64,000 nucleotides of DNA from Burkholderia sp. 4M9327F10 (GTDB taxonomy: Bacteria > Pseudomonadota > Gammaproteobacteria > Burkholderiales > Burkholderiaceae). A model generated the notes under the pieces. It had not been told where the DNA came from. It worked only from the letters and a program-made list of their open reading frames with translations, and searched no databases. A program made the translations under genes and the position numbers. The stretch lies in NCBI RefSeq assembly GCF_005503145.1, contig NZ_SCNV01000021.1, positions 60,045 to 124,044 on the forward strand, in the 5' to 3' direction. Within the stretch, counting starts at the first letter, position 1; the number at the start of each line of letters is the position of its first letter. This document shows positions 51,890 to 60,407 of this stretch, piece after piece.

Positions 51890-53272
51890 TCGGCTAAAAA
51901 TCACTCCTAAAAGATCGTCCGACGTAAACTCGCCAGTGATCGAATTGAGCTGCTCCTGCGCCAGTCGCAATTCCTCAGCGAATAGATCGAGCGCCTGGGC
52001 GTTCTGGTCCGCATGTGCCGCCGCGGTTGCCAGATGCTCCTGTGCCGCGCGCAAGGCAATCAGGTGCCGCTCGCGCGCGAGGTAGACGCTTTCCGCGCCC
52101 GCTTGCCATCCTGCGATCCGTAGCAGCTCCGCGCGCAACAGCGCAATGCCGTCGCCTTTCTTGGCGGACAGGCGCACTTCGCACAAATCGACGCCCGCCG
52201 TCTCATCCAGCGCATGCACCGCCGGCGCCAGCCCGGTCAGATCGGTCTTGTTCAACACCCGCAGCACCGGCACGCCGGCCGGGAAGCGGGCGGCAATCGC
52301 ATCGTCCTCGGCCGTCATGCCAATCCGCGCGTCGAGCAGATGCAGCACGACGTCGGCGCGTTCGATCTCGTTCCACGTGCGCTCGATGCCGATCTTCTCC
52401 ACCTCGTCCTCGGTTTCGCGCAGGCCGGCGGTGTCGATCACATGCAGCGGAATGCCTTCGATCTGGATGGTTTGCGCAACCTTGTCGCGCGTCGTGCCGG
52501 CGATCGGTGTGACGATGGCCAGCTCGGCGCCTGCCAGCGCATTCAGCAGCGACGACTTGCCCACGTTCGGTTGCCCCGCCAGCACCACCGACAGCCCCTC
52601 GCGCAGCAGCGCACCCTGGCGCGCCTCGTTCAGCACATGAGCCAACTGCTCGCGGATCCGGGCGAGCTTGCCGCGCGCATCCGCGGCTTCGAGGAAGTCG
52701 ATCTCTTCCTCGGGGAAATCCAGCGTTGCCTCAACCAGCATCCGTAGCGTGATCACGTCTTCGACCATGGCGTGGACGTCGCGCGAGAACGCGCCCTCAA
52801 GCGAGCGGCCGGCCGAACGCGCGGCCGCCTCGGTGCTTGCCTCGATCAGGTCCGCGACCGCCTCGGCTTGGGCCAGATCGAGCTTGTCGTTGAGGAAGGC
52901 GCGGCGCGTGAACTCGCCGGGCTCCGCGAGACGCAGACCCACGTCGCGTCCGGCGTCGATGCAGCGCTGCAGGACCAGTTGCAGCACGATCGGGCCGCCG
53001 TGGCCCTGCAATTCGAGGACATGCTCGCCGGTGTAGGAGTTCGGCGCCGGGAAGTACAGCGCGATGCCGCGATCGAGCGCGTTGCCGTTGGCGTCTAGAA
53101 ACGGCACATAGCTCGCATGGCGCGGAGTCAGCGACTGGCCGGTGAGCGCGAGCATCAACGGCTCGGCTGCCGCCGCACCGGCCCGTCCGAACGAAATCCG
53201 GACTACGCCGATTCCGCCACGACCTGGCGCGGTGGCAATGGCGACGATGGGATCGGAGTCGGTGGCGAGCAT
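51872..53272 (-). CDS. mnmE: tRNA modification GTPase MnmE
   Basis: 466 residues. With MnmG it installs the aminomethyl group at U34 of several tRNAs. N-terminal tetrahydrofolate-binding domain (IVAIATAPGRGGIGVVRISG-like start), helical domain, and an inserted G domain with GQPNVGKSSLLNAL, DTAGLRETEDEVEKIGIERT and NKTDL. It ends with the required RFCIGK. Start at 53272 follows homologues; the frame runs on to 53443 but the leader is not conserved. Normally it follows yidC directly; here an HTH gene on the opposite strand lies between. Confidence 0.96.
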   Translation of the reverse strand: MLATDSDPIVAIATAPGRGGIGVVRISFGRAGAAAAEPLMLALTGQSLTPRHASYVPFLDANGNALDRGIALYFPAPNSYTGEHVLELQGHGGPIVLQLVLQRCIDAGRDVGLRLAEPGEFTRRAFLNDKLDLAQAEAVADLIEASTEAAARSAGRSLEGAFSRDVHAMVEDVITLRMLVEATLDFPEEEIDFLEAADARGKLARIREQLAHVLNEARQGALLREGLSVVLAGQPNVGKSSLLNALAGAELAIVTPIAGTTRDKVAQTIQIEGIPLHVIDTAGLRETEDEVEKIGIERTWNEIERADVVLHLLDARIGMTAEDDAIAARFPAGVPVLRVLNKTDLTGLAPAVHALDETAGVDLCEVRLSAKKGDGIALLRAELLRIAGWQAGAESVYLARERHLIALRAAQEHLATAAAHADQNAQALDLFAEELRLAQEQLNSITGEFTSDDLLGVIFSRFCIGK

Positions 53273-53622
53273 GGGATCAGGAGCAAAAGCAGAGGAACGG
53301 AAGGCCCAGAAGGGGCGCGAGGCATTGTAACGCGGCCCGTCCGCGCGACTCCGGGTGAGGCCGTCGAATAGGACGGCCCGGTTTTTATCAGACAAATAAG
53401 GATTTATCTCATATACGTTAAGATAAGTCCGTAAGGTGAACACAACTGTCGGGCGGGCGTGGTGACGCGGAACGTATGCTGCAGAAGGAAAAAGGCGTCA
53501 TTTGCTAAAATTGCGCGACGCTTTATCTGGCGCTCATTTTGGGCTAAAAATAGCGTAATTGCGCGAATTTATAGCCTAAACGGTTGTCCACTGATGGAGC
53601 GCCGGATTGCACAATCTGGCCC
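53273..53622. promoter_or_regulatory. Divergent promoter region between mnmE and the HTH regulator
   Basis: AT-rich for this genome. Contains two copies of ATTGCGCGA (near 53505 and 53552) and an imperfect dyad GGCTAAAAATAGCG...CGAATTTATAGCC around 53535-53575. These are plausible operators for the HTH protein at 53623. Confidence 0.45.
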
Positions 53623-54030
53623 ATGCCGACCTCCAAAGAAAAACTAGCGTTCGCCAAAAGGCTGCAAGACCAGATTGCCCGGAAGAACGTCAAGGGCGGG
53701 ACTCAGCTCGCCAGGCAATTCAATCTGCTGCATCGCGGCGACGCGCCTGTCTCGCCGCAGACCGCGCACAAGTGGCTGACGGGCCGAACCATTCCGACGC
53801 CGGACAAACTGCAGACGCTCGCCGACTGGCTGGGCGTAGGCGTGCACTGGCTTCACTATGGGCCGCCCCCGCCGGCGGGCGCGAAAGCCAAGCCGCTGGC
53901 TCCCGGTGAGAAATACCCGCTGACGCCGGAAGCGCTCCAGCTCGCCTCGAAGATCGAGGCGCTCGATCCGAAAGACCGTCACTTCCTTGAAGAATTCGTC
54001 GATCGCCTGTACGACGCCGGCAAAGAGTGA
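53623..54030 (+). CDS. Helix-turn-helix transcriptional regulator (phage-repressor-like)
   Basis: 135 residues. The N-terminal ~80 residues form an XRE/Cro-like HTH (KLAFAKRLQDQIARKNVKGGTQLARQFNLLHRGDAPVSPQTAHKWLTGRTIPTPDKLQTLADWLGVGVHWLHYGPPP), the type found in prophage-derived regulators. A Pro-rich linker and a helical C-terminus (ALQLASKIEALDPKDRHFLEEFVDRLYDAGKE) follow; no LexA-like protease is present. Start MPTSKEK is favoured over MSTDG at 53584. It interrupts the usual yidC-mnmE neighbourhood on the opposite strand. Upstream AT-rich repeats may be its operators. Confidence 0.85.
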   Translation: MPTSKEKLAFAKRLQDQIARKNVKGGTQLARQFNLLHRGDAPVSPQTAHKWLTGRTIPTPDKLQTLADWLGVGVHWLHYGPPPPAGAKAKPLAPGEKYPLTPEALQLASKIEALDPKDRHFLEEFVDRLYDAGKE

Positions 54031-54081
54031 ATCCCGCGCGAGGCGTATCCAGAACCCGCGGTCCAAATCGCGTACCCAAAT

Positions 54082-54117
54082 AAAAAGCCGCCCGGTTTCA
54101 CACCGGGCGGCTTTTTT
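54082..54117. terminator. Bidirectional terminator between the HTH gene and yidC
   Basis: A perfect 15 bp stem AAAAGCCGCCCGGTT-type (AGCCGCCCGGT/ACCGGGCGGCT core) flanked by A and T runs, so it can stop transcription both ways. It lies 55 bases after the HTH stop and 90 bases after the yidC stop. Confidence 0.9.
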
Positions 54118-54204
54118 GCAGCTTGCCTTGCTTGCTGCGGTGGCTGAGGTGGGTGAGGGGCGAACCGACCGGGTTCGCTTCCAGCCCTCAGACGATAACG
54201 CTGC

Positions 54205-55863
54205 TTAAGCCGTCTTCGTCTTCGACTGCCCCATCATGCGCGTGATGTAGTACTGCTGGGCGATCGACAGCACGTTGTTGACCACGTAGTACAGCACGAG
54301 ACCAGCCGGGAAGAAGAAGAACATGACCGAGAACGCGATCGGCATGAACATCATCATCTTGGCTTGAACCGGGTCCGGCGGGGTCGGGTTCAGACGCGTT
54401 TGCAGGAACATCGAGACGGCCATCAGGACCGGCAGGATGAAATACGGGTCTTGCTGCGACAGATCGTGAATCCACAGAATCCACGGCGCGCCGCGCATTT
54501 CCACCGACGACAGCAGCACCCAGTACAGCGAGATGAACACCGGAATCTGGATCACGACCGGCAGACAGCCGCCGAACGGATTGACCTTCTCGGTCTTGTA
54601 CAACTCCATCAGCGCGGCGTTCATCTTCTGCGGATCGCCCTTGAAGCGTTCGCGCAGCGCTTGCATGCGCGGCGTGATCGCCTTCATGCGCGCCATCGAC
54701 TTGTAGCTGGCGGCCGACAGCGGGAAGAACACGGCCTTGATCAGCAGCGTGAGCAGGACGATCGACCAGCCCCAGTTGCCGACATAGCTGTGAATCTTTT
54801 CCAGCAGCCAGAAGAGCGGCTTGGCGATGATGGTGACCCAGCCATAGTCCTTGACCAGTTCCAGACCCGGGGCGATGCCTTCGAGCATGCGCTCTTCTTC
54901 CGGACCGGCGAACAGGCGCGCCGACACGTCAGCCGATTGGCCCGGCGCAATGGCCGGAACCGCTTCCTTCACACCCACGCGATACAGCGACGGATCGATC
55001 TTCTCGACATAGATATCGCGCTTGACGCCTTGCTGCGGAATCCACGCGGTTGCGAAGTAGTGCTGCACCATCGCGATCCAGCCGTTGTCGGCCGAGCTCG
55101 CGTAGTCTTCCTTGTTCTTGTCGATGTCGCTGAACGTCATCTTCTGGAAGTGGTGCTGATCCGTGTAGACAGCCGGTCCAATGAAGGTGTGCGAGAAGCG
55201 CGGCGTTTCCACCGGCTGGCTGTCGCGCACCAGTTCCATATAGACGGTCGGCGACACCGGCGTCGTGCCCACGTTGACGATCTTCGTGTCGACGCCGATC
55301 ACGTAGCTGCCGCGCGTGAACGTGTACGTCTTCACGACCTTCACGCCACCCTTGACCGGCGATTCGAAGCTGAGCGAGAACGACTTGGCGTCGCCCGTCA
55401 GATCGTGCGGCTGGTTCGGGACCGGCGTGTAGATGTCATTGTGGTTCGGGAAATCGCCGCCGAGCAGACCCGTGCGCGCCAGATACGTGTGATCGGCGGT
55501 GTGGTCGAACAGGGTGATGACGAGATCCGGCTGGTTGCCGTTGCCCTTGTTGATCAGCGACAGCTTGGACAGCGTACCGCCGCGCGTGTCGATTTCACCG
55601 CTGTAGACGTCAGTCGTGAACGGGATCAGTTGGGCCTGGGCTGCGGGCGCTGTGTTGCCCGGAGCGGAAGTGTTCGTCTGCGGCAAATCGGCAGGCTGGG
55701 TTCCCGGCGTCGTCGTACCCGGTGCTGCGCTGGCCGCGGTTTGCGTCTGCGTAGCGCTCGGGAAAAACATCGACGGGCGTCCGTGGTCGCGTTGCCAGTT
55801 GTCGAACAGCATGACCGCTGACATGAAGAAGATGACCCATAGGACGGTGCGTTTGATATCCAT
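54205..55863 (-). CDS. yidC: Membrane protein insertase YidC
   Basis: 552 residues, the Gram-negative long form. TM1 is MDIKRTVLWVIFFMSAVMLFDNW, followed by a low-complexity Ala/Thr/Pro linker, the large periplasmic beta-supersandwich domain, and the conserved five-helix insertase core (GWSIVLLTLLIKAVFFPLSAASYKSMARMKAITPRMQALRERFKGDPQKMNAALMELYKTEKVNPFGGCLPVVIQIPVFISLYWVLL). The hydrophilic-groove Arg is in SMARMK. It inserts membrane proteins alone or with SecYEG. Part of the rpmH-rnpA-yidD-yidC run. Confidence 0.97.
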   Translation of the reverse strand: MDIKRTVLWVIFFMSAVMLFDNWQRDHGRPSMFFPSATQTQTAASAAPGTTTPGTQPADLPQTNTSAPGNTAPAAQAQLIPFTTDVYSGEIDTRGGTLSKLSLINKGNGNQPDLVITLFDHTADHTYLARTGLLGGDFPNHNDIYTPVPNQPHDLTGDAKSFSLSFESPVKGGVKVVKTYTFTRGSYVIGVDTKIVNVGTTPVSPTVYMELVRDSQPVETPRFSHTFIGPAVYTDQHHFQKMTFSDIDKNKEDYASSADNGWIAMVQHYFATAWIPQQGVKRDIYVEKIDPSLYRVGVKEAVPAIAPGQSADVSARLFAGPEEERMLEGIAPGLELVKDYGWVTIIAKPLFWLLEKIHSYVGNWGWSIVLLTLLIKAVFFPLSAASYKSMARMKAITPRMQALRERFKGDPQKMNAALMELYKTEKVNPFGGCLPVVIQIPVFISLYWVLLSSVEMRGAPWILWIHDLSQQDPYFILPVLMAVSMFLQTRLNPTPPDPVQAKMMMFMPIAFSVMFFFFPAGLVLYYVVNNVLSIAQQYYITRMMGQSKTKTA

Positions 55864-55893
55864 GCGTTGTCTCAGTGTCGATGGAACGGCGCG

Positions 55894-56124
55894 TCAGCGC
55901 TTTTCAGAAGTGGGAGGCGGGACAAGATCGATGCCGCCCGCAGAAAACGGGTGACAGCGGCAAATGCGCCTGGCGGCGAGATAAGTCCCGCGCGCGGCGC
56001 CATGATACTGGATTGCTTCGCGCGCGTAATCAGAGCAGGAAGGGTAAAAACGGCACCGGTTGCCGAGCAGAGGGCTTACGGCAACCTTGTAGAAGCGCAA
56101 TAAAGCGAAAAGTACCGTTTGCAT
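55894..56124 (-). CDS. yidD: Membrane protein insertion efficiency factor YidD
   Basis: 76 residues, MQTVLFALLRFYKVAVSPLLGNRCRFYPSCSDYAREAIQYHGAARGTYLAARRICRCHPFSAGGIDLVPP, with the conserved CRFYPSCSxYA and CHPF-GGxDxVP motifs and three cysteines. It assists YidC. Start at 56124 matches family length; the frame extends to 56316. It lies 30 bases upstream of yidC. Confidence 0.95.
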   Translation of the reverse strand: MQTVLFALLRFYKVAVSPLLGNRCRFYPSCSDYAREAIQYHGAARGTYLAARRICRCHPFSAGGIDLVPPPTSEKR

Positions 56125-56269
56125 GACTAGTGCGGCCAGGCAGCGCCGCCCAAGAAGGAATACCGGGTAATGCCCCAGCGGCCGGATCGCCTGACCGACC
56201 GCAGGTGCAACCAGATCAGCGACCACCTGAGTGACCCCCCAAGCAGCCGCACGAGCCTCTCCATGAGCG

Positions 56270-56689
56270 TCATTGCGTCGCAGGCGCATCCGCGGGTGGC
56301 GCCTCACGACGGGCAATTTCGCGCGCTGCCTTGTCGAGCAACGCCTCTATTTCACTACGGCACAGCGTCTTCAACGGCGGTGACGAGGCGGCAGGCATGG
56401 CCTTCTTGTCGAAGCGCGTGTGCAAACGCAGCAGCACGTCCCAACCGCCGAAATCCGCGCGACGCAGCCGGAAGGCCTCGCGCGCGAGACGGCGCACCAG
56501 ATTGCGCGTGACTGCGCGCGGCGCATACTTCTTGCCGATCACGAGGCCCAAGCGCGCGTCGTTGCCGGTGGGCCGGGCGTACACAACGAAGTGTGCGGTG
56601 CGGCGCCACGGGCGCAAACGAAAAACGGATGAGAATTCATCCGTTTTTAGCAGCCTTGCGGCTTTGGGGAAGGCGGCTTGCGCTCGCAA
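56270..56689 (-). CDS. rnpA: Ribonuclease P protein component
   Basis: 139 residues from a TTG start giving MRAQAAFPKAARLLKTDEFSSVFRLRPWRRTAHFVVYARPTGNDARLGLVIGKKYAPRAVTRNLVRRLAREAFRLRR; the RNR motif appears as ITRN-type RAVTRNLVRRLAREAFR. It binds the P RNA and matures tRNA 5' ends. The start is uncertain: the frame extends to a TTG at 56770, but homologues begin near AAFPKAARLLK. Overlapping or near-adjacent start with rpmH upstream is typical. Confidence 0.92.
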   Translation of the reverse strand: MRAQAAFPKAARLLKTDEFSSVFRLRPWRRTAHFVVYARPTGNDARLGLVIGKKYAPRAVTRNLVRRLAREAFRLRRADFGGWDVLLRLHTRFDKKAMPAASSPPLKTLCRSEIEALLDKAAREIARREAPPADAPATQ

Positions 56690-56784
56690 CGGACCCGAGC
56701 CCGGTTGCTGCGCCGCTCCTGCCGTTCCCGCGCTGCCGCGGGTGTCGGGTTGCACAGACGGAGCGCGCAATCCGCTCGCCAGCC

Positions 56785-56919
56785 TTAGATGGCGAGGCGC
56801 TTGCGGCCCTTCGCGCGACGTGCGTTGATGACCTTGCGGCCACCAGCGGTCTTCATGCGAACGCGGAAGCCGTGGGTGCGCTTGCGACGGGTAACGGAAG
56901 GTTGGTAAGTACGTTTCAT
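56785..56919 (-). CDS. rpmH: 50S ribosomal protein L34
   Basis: 44 residues, [44 protein letters not shown], the full conserved L34. First gene of the rpmH-rnpA-yidD-yidC run, divergent from dnaA. Confidence 0.98.
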
Positions 56920-57301
56920 GTTGCGCTCACTTTGCTGAGAAATAACCGCGCGAGCATCGCGGAAGGTGCAATGGCCGGTGGTTCAAAAATTGGTTTTCGC
57001 GGAACCCGCTATTTAAACCGGTTTTCTTTTGGTCGTCAATAGTTTAGCGACGTATTCCACAGGCGAGGCGCATAAGCGGGGAATGATCCGTCCCTGTGGA
57101 TAACTCCCTTTTCTGGTTATTTTGGCGGTAGAATCTCGTCCTACTTCCCAAAAATCCTGCACGCCGCTCCGGCTCGCTTGCCCCGCAAACCCTTGTGGCA
57201 CAAGCGCCTGGAGCCGTTCCGCCTGGCCGCTCAGGGCCTTGTTGTGTATCTGCAACAAGGGAGCCGGCGGTCCGCCGTGCAAACATAACGATAGCAACTC
57301 G
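56920..57301. promoter_or_regulatory. rpmH-dnaA intergenic region with a single DnaA box
   Basis: 382 bases holding the rpmH and dnaA promoters. One perfect DnaA box TGTGGATAA is at 57095-57103. A -10-like TAGAAT at 57129-57134 lies 25 bases downstream, so DnaA bound there could repress dnaA, the classic autoregulation. Only one further poor box (TATTCCACA, 57053-57061) is seen, so this region has few of the features of an origin. Confidence 0.65.
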
Positions 57302-58897
57302 ATGAACGAATTCTGGCAACACTGTTCCGCACTGCTAGAGCGTGAGCTAACGCCCCAGCAGTACGTGACGTGGATCAAACCGTTGGCCCCGGTTGCCTTC
57401 GATGCGGCAGCGAACACGCTGAGCATCGCAGCGCCCAACCGCTTCAAGCTTGACTGGGTCAAGAGCCAGTTTTCCGGCCGCATATCCGATATGGCGCGCG
57501 ACTTCTGGCACGCGCCTGTCGACGTCCAGTTTGTCCTCGACCCCAAGGCCGGCATGCGCGGCGCGGCCGCTGCTGCGCCAGCGCCGGCACGGCCGACGCA
57601 ACTGGCGGGCAACAGCAGCACGGCTGCCGTGGACGCGGCTGTGGGCGCCGTGCAGGCGGCGCAGGCCGCCCGTACCCATGGCGCCAGTAATGGCGCCGCC
57701 CACGGTTCGGCCGCCGGCAATGGCGCAAACAGCGCGCAACCGAGCAATGTGGACGACGGCGGCGACCTCGATCTGCCGAGCCTCGACGCCAACGAAGCCG
57801 CCGCGGCGCGCCGCACATGGCGCCCGGGCCAGAGCGCCGCTCAGCAAGGCAGCGCCGAGAGCGACTCGATGTACGAGCGCTCCAAGCTCAACCCCGTGCT
57901 GACCTTCGACAATTTCGTGACCGGTAAGGCCAACCAGCTGGCGCGCGCCGCCGCGATTCAGGTGGCGGACAACCCCGGCATCTCGTACAACCCGCTGTTT
58001 CTGTATGGCGGCGTGGGCCTCGGCAAGACCCACCTGATCCACGCCATCGGCAATCAGTTATTGATGGACAAGGCCGGCGCGCGGATTCGTTATATCCACG
58101 CGGAACAGTATGTGTCCGACGTGGTGAAGGCCTACCAGCGCAAGGCGTTCGACGACTTCAAGCGCTACTACCACTCGCTCGACCTGCTGCTGATCGACGA
58201 TATTCAGTTCTTCTCGGGCAAGTCGCGCACGCAGGAAGAGTTCTTCTACGCGTTCGAGGCGCTGGTGGCCAACAAGGCGCAGGTGATCATCACCAGTGAT
58301 ACGTACCCGAAGGAAATTTCGGGCATCGACGACCGGCTGATCTCACGCTTCGACTCCGGCCTGACGGTGGCCATCGAGCCGCCCGAGCTGGAAATGCGCG
58401 TGGCGATTCTGATGCGCAAGGCGCAGTCCGAAGGCGTGAGCCTGAATGAGGACGTGGCGTTCTTCGTCGCCAAGCACCTGCGCTCGAACGTCCGTGAACT
58501 GGAAGGCGCGCTGCGCAAGATCCTCGCGTACTCGAAGTTCCATGGCCGCGAGATTTCCATCGAACTGACCAAAGAAGCGCTGAAAGACCTGCTGACGGTG
58601 CAGAACCGGCAGATTTCGGTGGAAAACATCCAGAAGACGGTGGCGGACTTTTACAGCATCAAGGTCGCCGACATGTATTCGAAGAAGCGGCCGGCGAACA
58701 TTGCGCGGCCGCGCCAGATTGCGATGTACCTGGCGAAGGAACTGACGCAGAAAAGCTTGCCGGAAATCGGCGAGCTGTTCGGCGGGCGCGACCACACGAC
58801 GGTGTTGCACGCGGTGCGCAAGATTGCCGACGAGCGGAGCAAGGACGCGCAGTTGAACCACGAACTGCACGTGCTCGAGCAGACCTTGAAGGGGTGA
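57302..58897 (+). CDS. dnaA: Chromosomal replication initiator protein DnaA
   Basis: 531 residues. Domain I (1-~85, MNEFWQHCSALLERELTPQQYVTWIKPLAP), a long Ala/Gly-rich disordered domain II (about 85-190), AAA+ domain III with Walker A GGVGLGKTHL near 235, Walker B LLLIDDIQFF and the arginine finger region SRFDSG, and domain IV with the DNA-binding signature RDHTTVLHAVRKI. It binds DnaA boxes and opens the origin. Start at 57302 follows homologues. dnaN follows after ~290 bases. Confidence 0.98.
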   Translation: MNEFWQHCSALLERELTPQQYVTWIKPLAPVAFDAAANTLSIAAPNRFKLDWVKSQFSGRISDMARDFWHAPVDVQFVLDPKAGMRGAAAAAPAPARPTQLAGNSSTAAVDAAVGAVQAAQAARTHGASNGAAHGSAAGNGANSAQPSNVDDGGDLDLPSLDANEAAAARRTWRPGQSAAQQGSAESDSMYERSKLNPVLTFDNFVTGKANQLARAAAIQVADNPGISYNPLFLYGGVGLGKTHLIHAIGNQLLMDKAGARIRYIHAEQYVSDVVKAYQRKAFDDFKRYYHSLDLLLIDDIQFFSGKSRTQEEFFYAFEALVANKAQVIITSDTYPKEISGIDDRLISRFDSGLTVAIEPPELEMRVAILMRKAQSEGVSLNEDVAFFVAKHLRSNVRELEGALRKILAYSKFHGREISIELTKEALKDLLTVQNRQISVENIQKTVADFYSIKVADMYSKKRPANIARPRQIAMYLAKELTQKSLPEIGELFGGRDHTTVLHAVRKIADERSKDAQLNHELHVLEQTLKG

Positions 58898-59189
58898 GGG
58901 CGGGCTGATTTTGAAGCGGTGTCGGGGGTAACTGCGAGGCAACCTCGAAGCCGCAGCGGTGCTGCTCAAAATTTGGGCAGAAAGCGGGAAAAATCGACCT
59001 GTTTATTTCGGAACTCGCCCCCATTTTAGGGGAGCGGTTCTGTTTTCAGGCACAATACAGGTTTAACCGCCCGGCGGCTGAGGGCGGATGTACGCCGTGA
59101 CTGGCGCAGCGTAGCGCCGGCGGGGGCCGGGGCCGCGTGCAGGATTGCCGAGCGGGGCGCGCAGGCCGTCACATCAACGAAGGAACTCT

Positions 59190-60293
59190 ATGCAACTGGT
59201 CAAGACCGAACGCGATAACCTCCTCAGGCCGCTGCAAACCGTGAGCGGCATCGTCGAACGCCGCCATACGTTGCCGATCCTCGCCAACTTGCTGATTACC
59301 AAGAACGGCCCCGACGTGTCGTTCCTGTCCACCGACCTCGAACTGCAGATCACCACGCACGGCGACTTCGGCGTGGGCGGCGATTCGGTTGCGACTACGG
59401 TAGCGGCGCGCAAACTGCTCGACATTCTGCGTGTCATGCCCGACGGCCAGGTCACGCTGACGCTGAACGACAAGCGCCTCACCGTGCAATCCGGCAAGAG
59501 CCGCTTTGCGCTGCAGACGCTGGCCGCGGACGAGTTCCCGACCGTCGCTCAAGCTAAAGACTTCGGCGCGAACCTGGTGGTTCCCCAGAAGACGTTCCGC
59601 CAACTGCTCGGCATGGTGCATTTCTCCATGGCCCAGCAGGACATTCGCTATTACCTGAACGGCATGCTGCTGGTGGTGGACGGCGACCAGTTGATGGCGG
59701 TGGCAACGGACGGTCACCGTCTGGCGTTCTCGTCCATGAAGATCGAAGGCTCGTTTGCGCGCCAGGAAGTGATCATTCCGCGCAAGACGATTCTCGAACT
59801 GCAGCGCCTGCTGGAAGATATCGACGACACGCTCAAGATTGACATTGCGCCGAGCCAGGTGAAGTTCACCTTCGGCCAGGTCGAGCTGGTGTCGAAGCTG
59901 GTGGAAGGGAAATTCCCGGACTTCCAGCGCGTGATTCCGAAGTCGCACAAGAACCAGTTCCTGATTGGCCGCGAAGAACTGCAGCGTTCGCTGCAACGCG
60001 CGGCTATTCTGACCTCGGACAAATTCAAGGGCGTGCGCTGCATCATCGAGCCGGGCCAGCTGAAGATCATGTCCACCAACGCCGACCAGGAAGAAGCGCA
60101 GGAAGAACTGGAAATTGCGTACACCGGCGACAGCGTCGATATCGGGTTTAACGTCACGTATCTGCTCGACGTGCTGGCAAACCTGAAGGTCGACATGTTG
60201 CAAGTGAGCCTTGGCGATGCCAGCTCCAGCGCGTTGATCACCATTCCTGAGAACGACGAATTCAAATACGTGGTGATGCCGATGCGCATCTAA
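59190..60293 (+). CDS. dnaN: DNA polymerase III sliding clamp (beta subunit)
   Basis: 367 residues in three repeated clamp domains, starting MQLVKTERDNLLRPLQTVSGIVERRHTLPILANLLI and ending YVVMPMRI, the standard bacterial beta-clamp C-terminus that forms the peptide-binding pocket. GAAGGAACTCT precedes the ATG. It tethers polymerase III to DNA. It ends in an intrinsic terminator before gyrB. Confidence 0.98.
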   Translation: MQLVKTERDNLLRPLQTVSGIVERRHTLPILANLLITKNGPDVSFLSTDLELQITTHGDFGVGGDSVATTVAARKLLDILRVMPDGQVTLTLNDKRLTVQSGKSRFALQTLAADEFPTVAQAKDFGANLVVPQKTFRQLLGMVHFSMAQQDIRYYLNGMLLVVDGDQLMAVATDGHRLAFSSMKIEGSFARQEVIIPRKTILELQRLLEDIDDTLKIDIAPSQVKFTFGQVELVSKLVEGKFPDFQRVIPKSHKNQFLIGREELQRSLQRAAILTSDKFKGVRCIIEPGQLKIMSTNADQEEAQEELEIAYTGDSVDIGFNVTYLLDVLANLKVDMLQVSLGDASSSALITIPENDEFKYVVMPMRI

Positions 60294-60317
60294 CGCGTCC
60301 AACATCAAGAAGAACAC

Positions 60318-60346
60318 CAAGGGGCGCAGCGCCCCTTTGGCGTTTT
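60318..60346 (+). terminator. Intrinsic terminator between dnaN and gyrB
   Basis: Stem AAGGGGCGC/GCGCCCCTT with a one- to three-base loop, followed shortly by TTTTT. It lies about 25 bases after the dnaN stop. Confidence 0.75.
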
Positions 60347-60407
60347 TATGGTGTTTTGAAAAGTCCCGAGCAGCAACCAAGCAGCAACGCAGAACCGGAA
60401 AAAATCC

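Noticed and set aside
54364..55821. 485-codon plus-strand open frame opposite yidC
   Set aside because: GC-rich codon structure of yidC leaves the opposite frame open; the peptide is Arg/His/Val-rich with no family features.
57540..57860. Ala/Gly-rich region of dnaA considered as an insertion
   Set aside because: Lies in the naturally variable domain II linker; long low-complexity forms are usual in this group.
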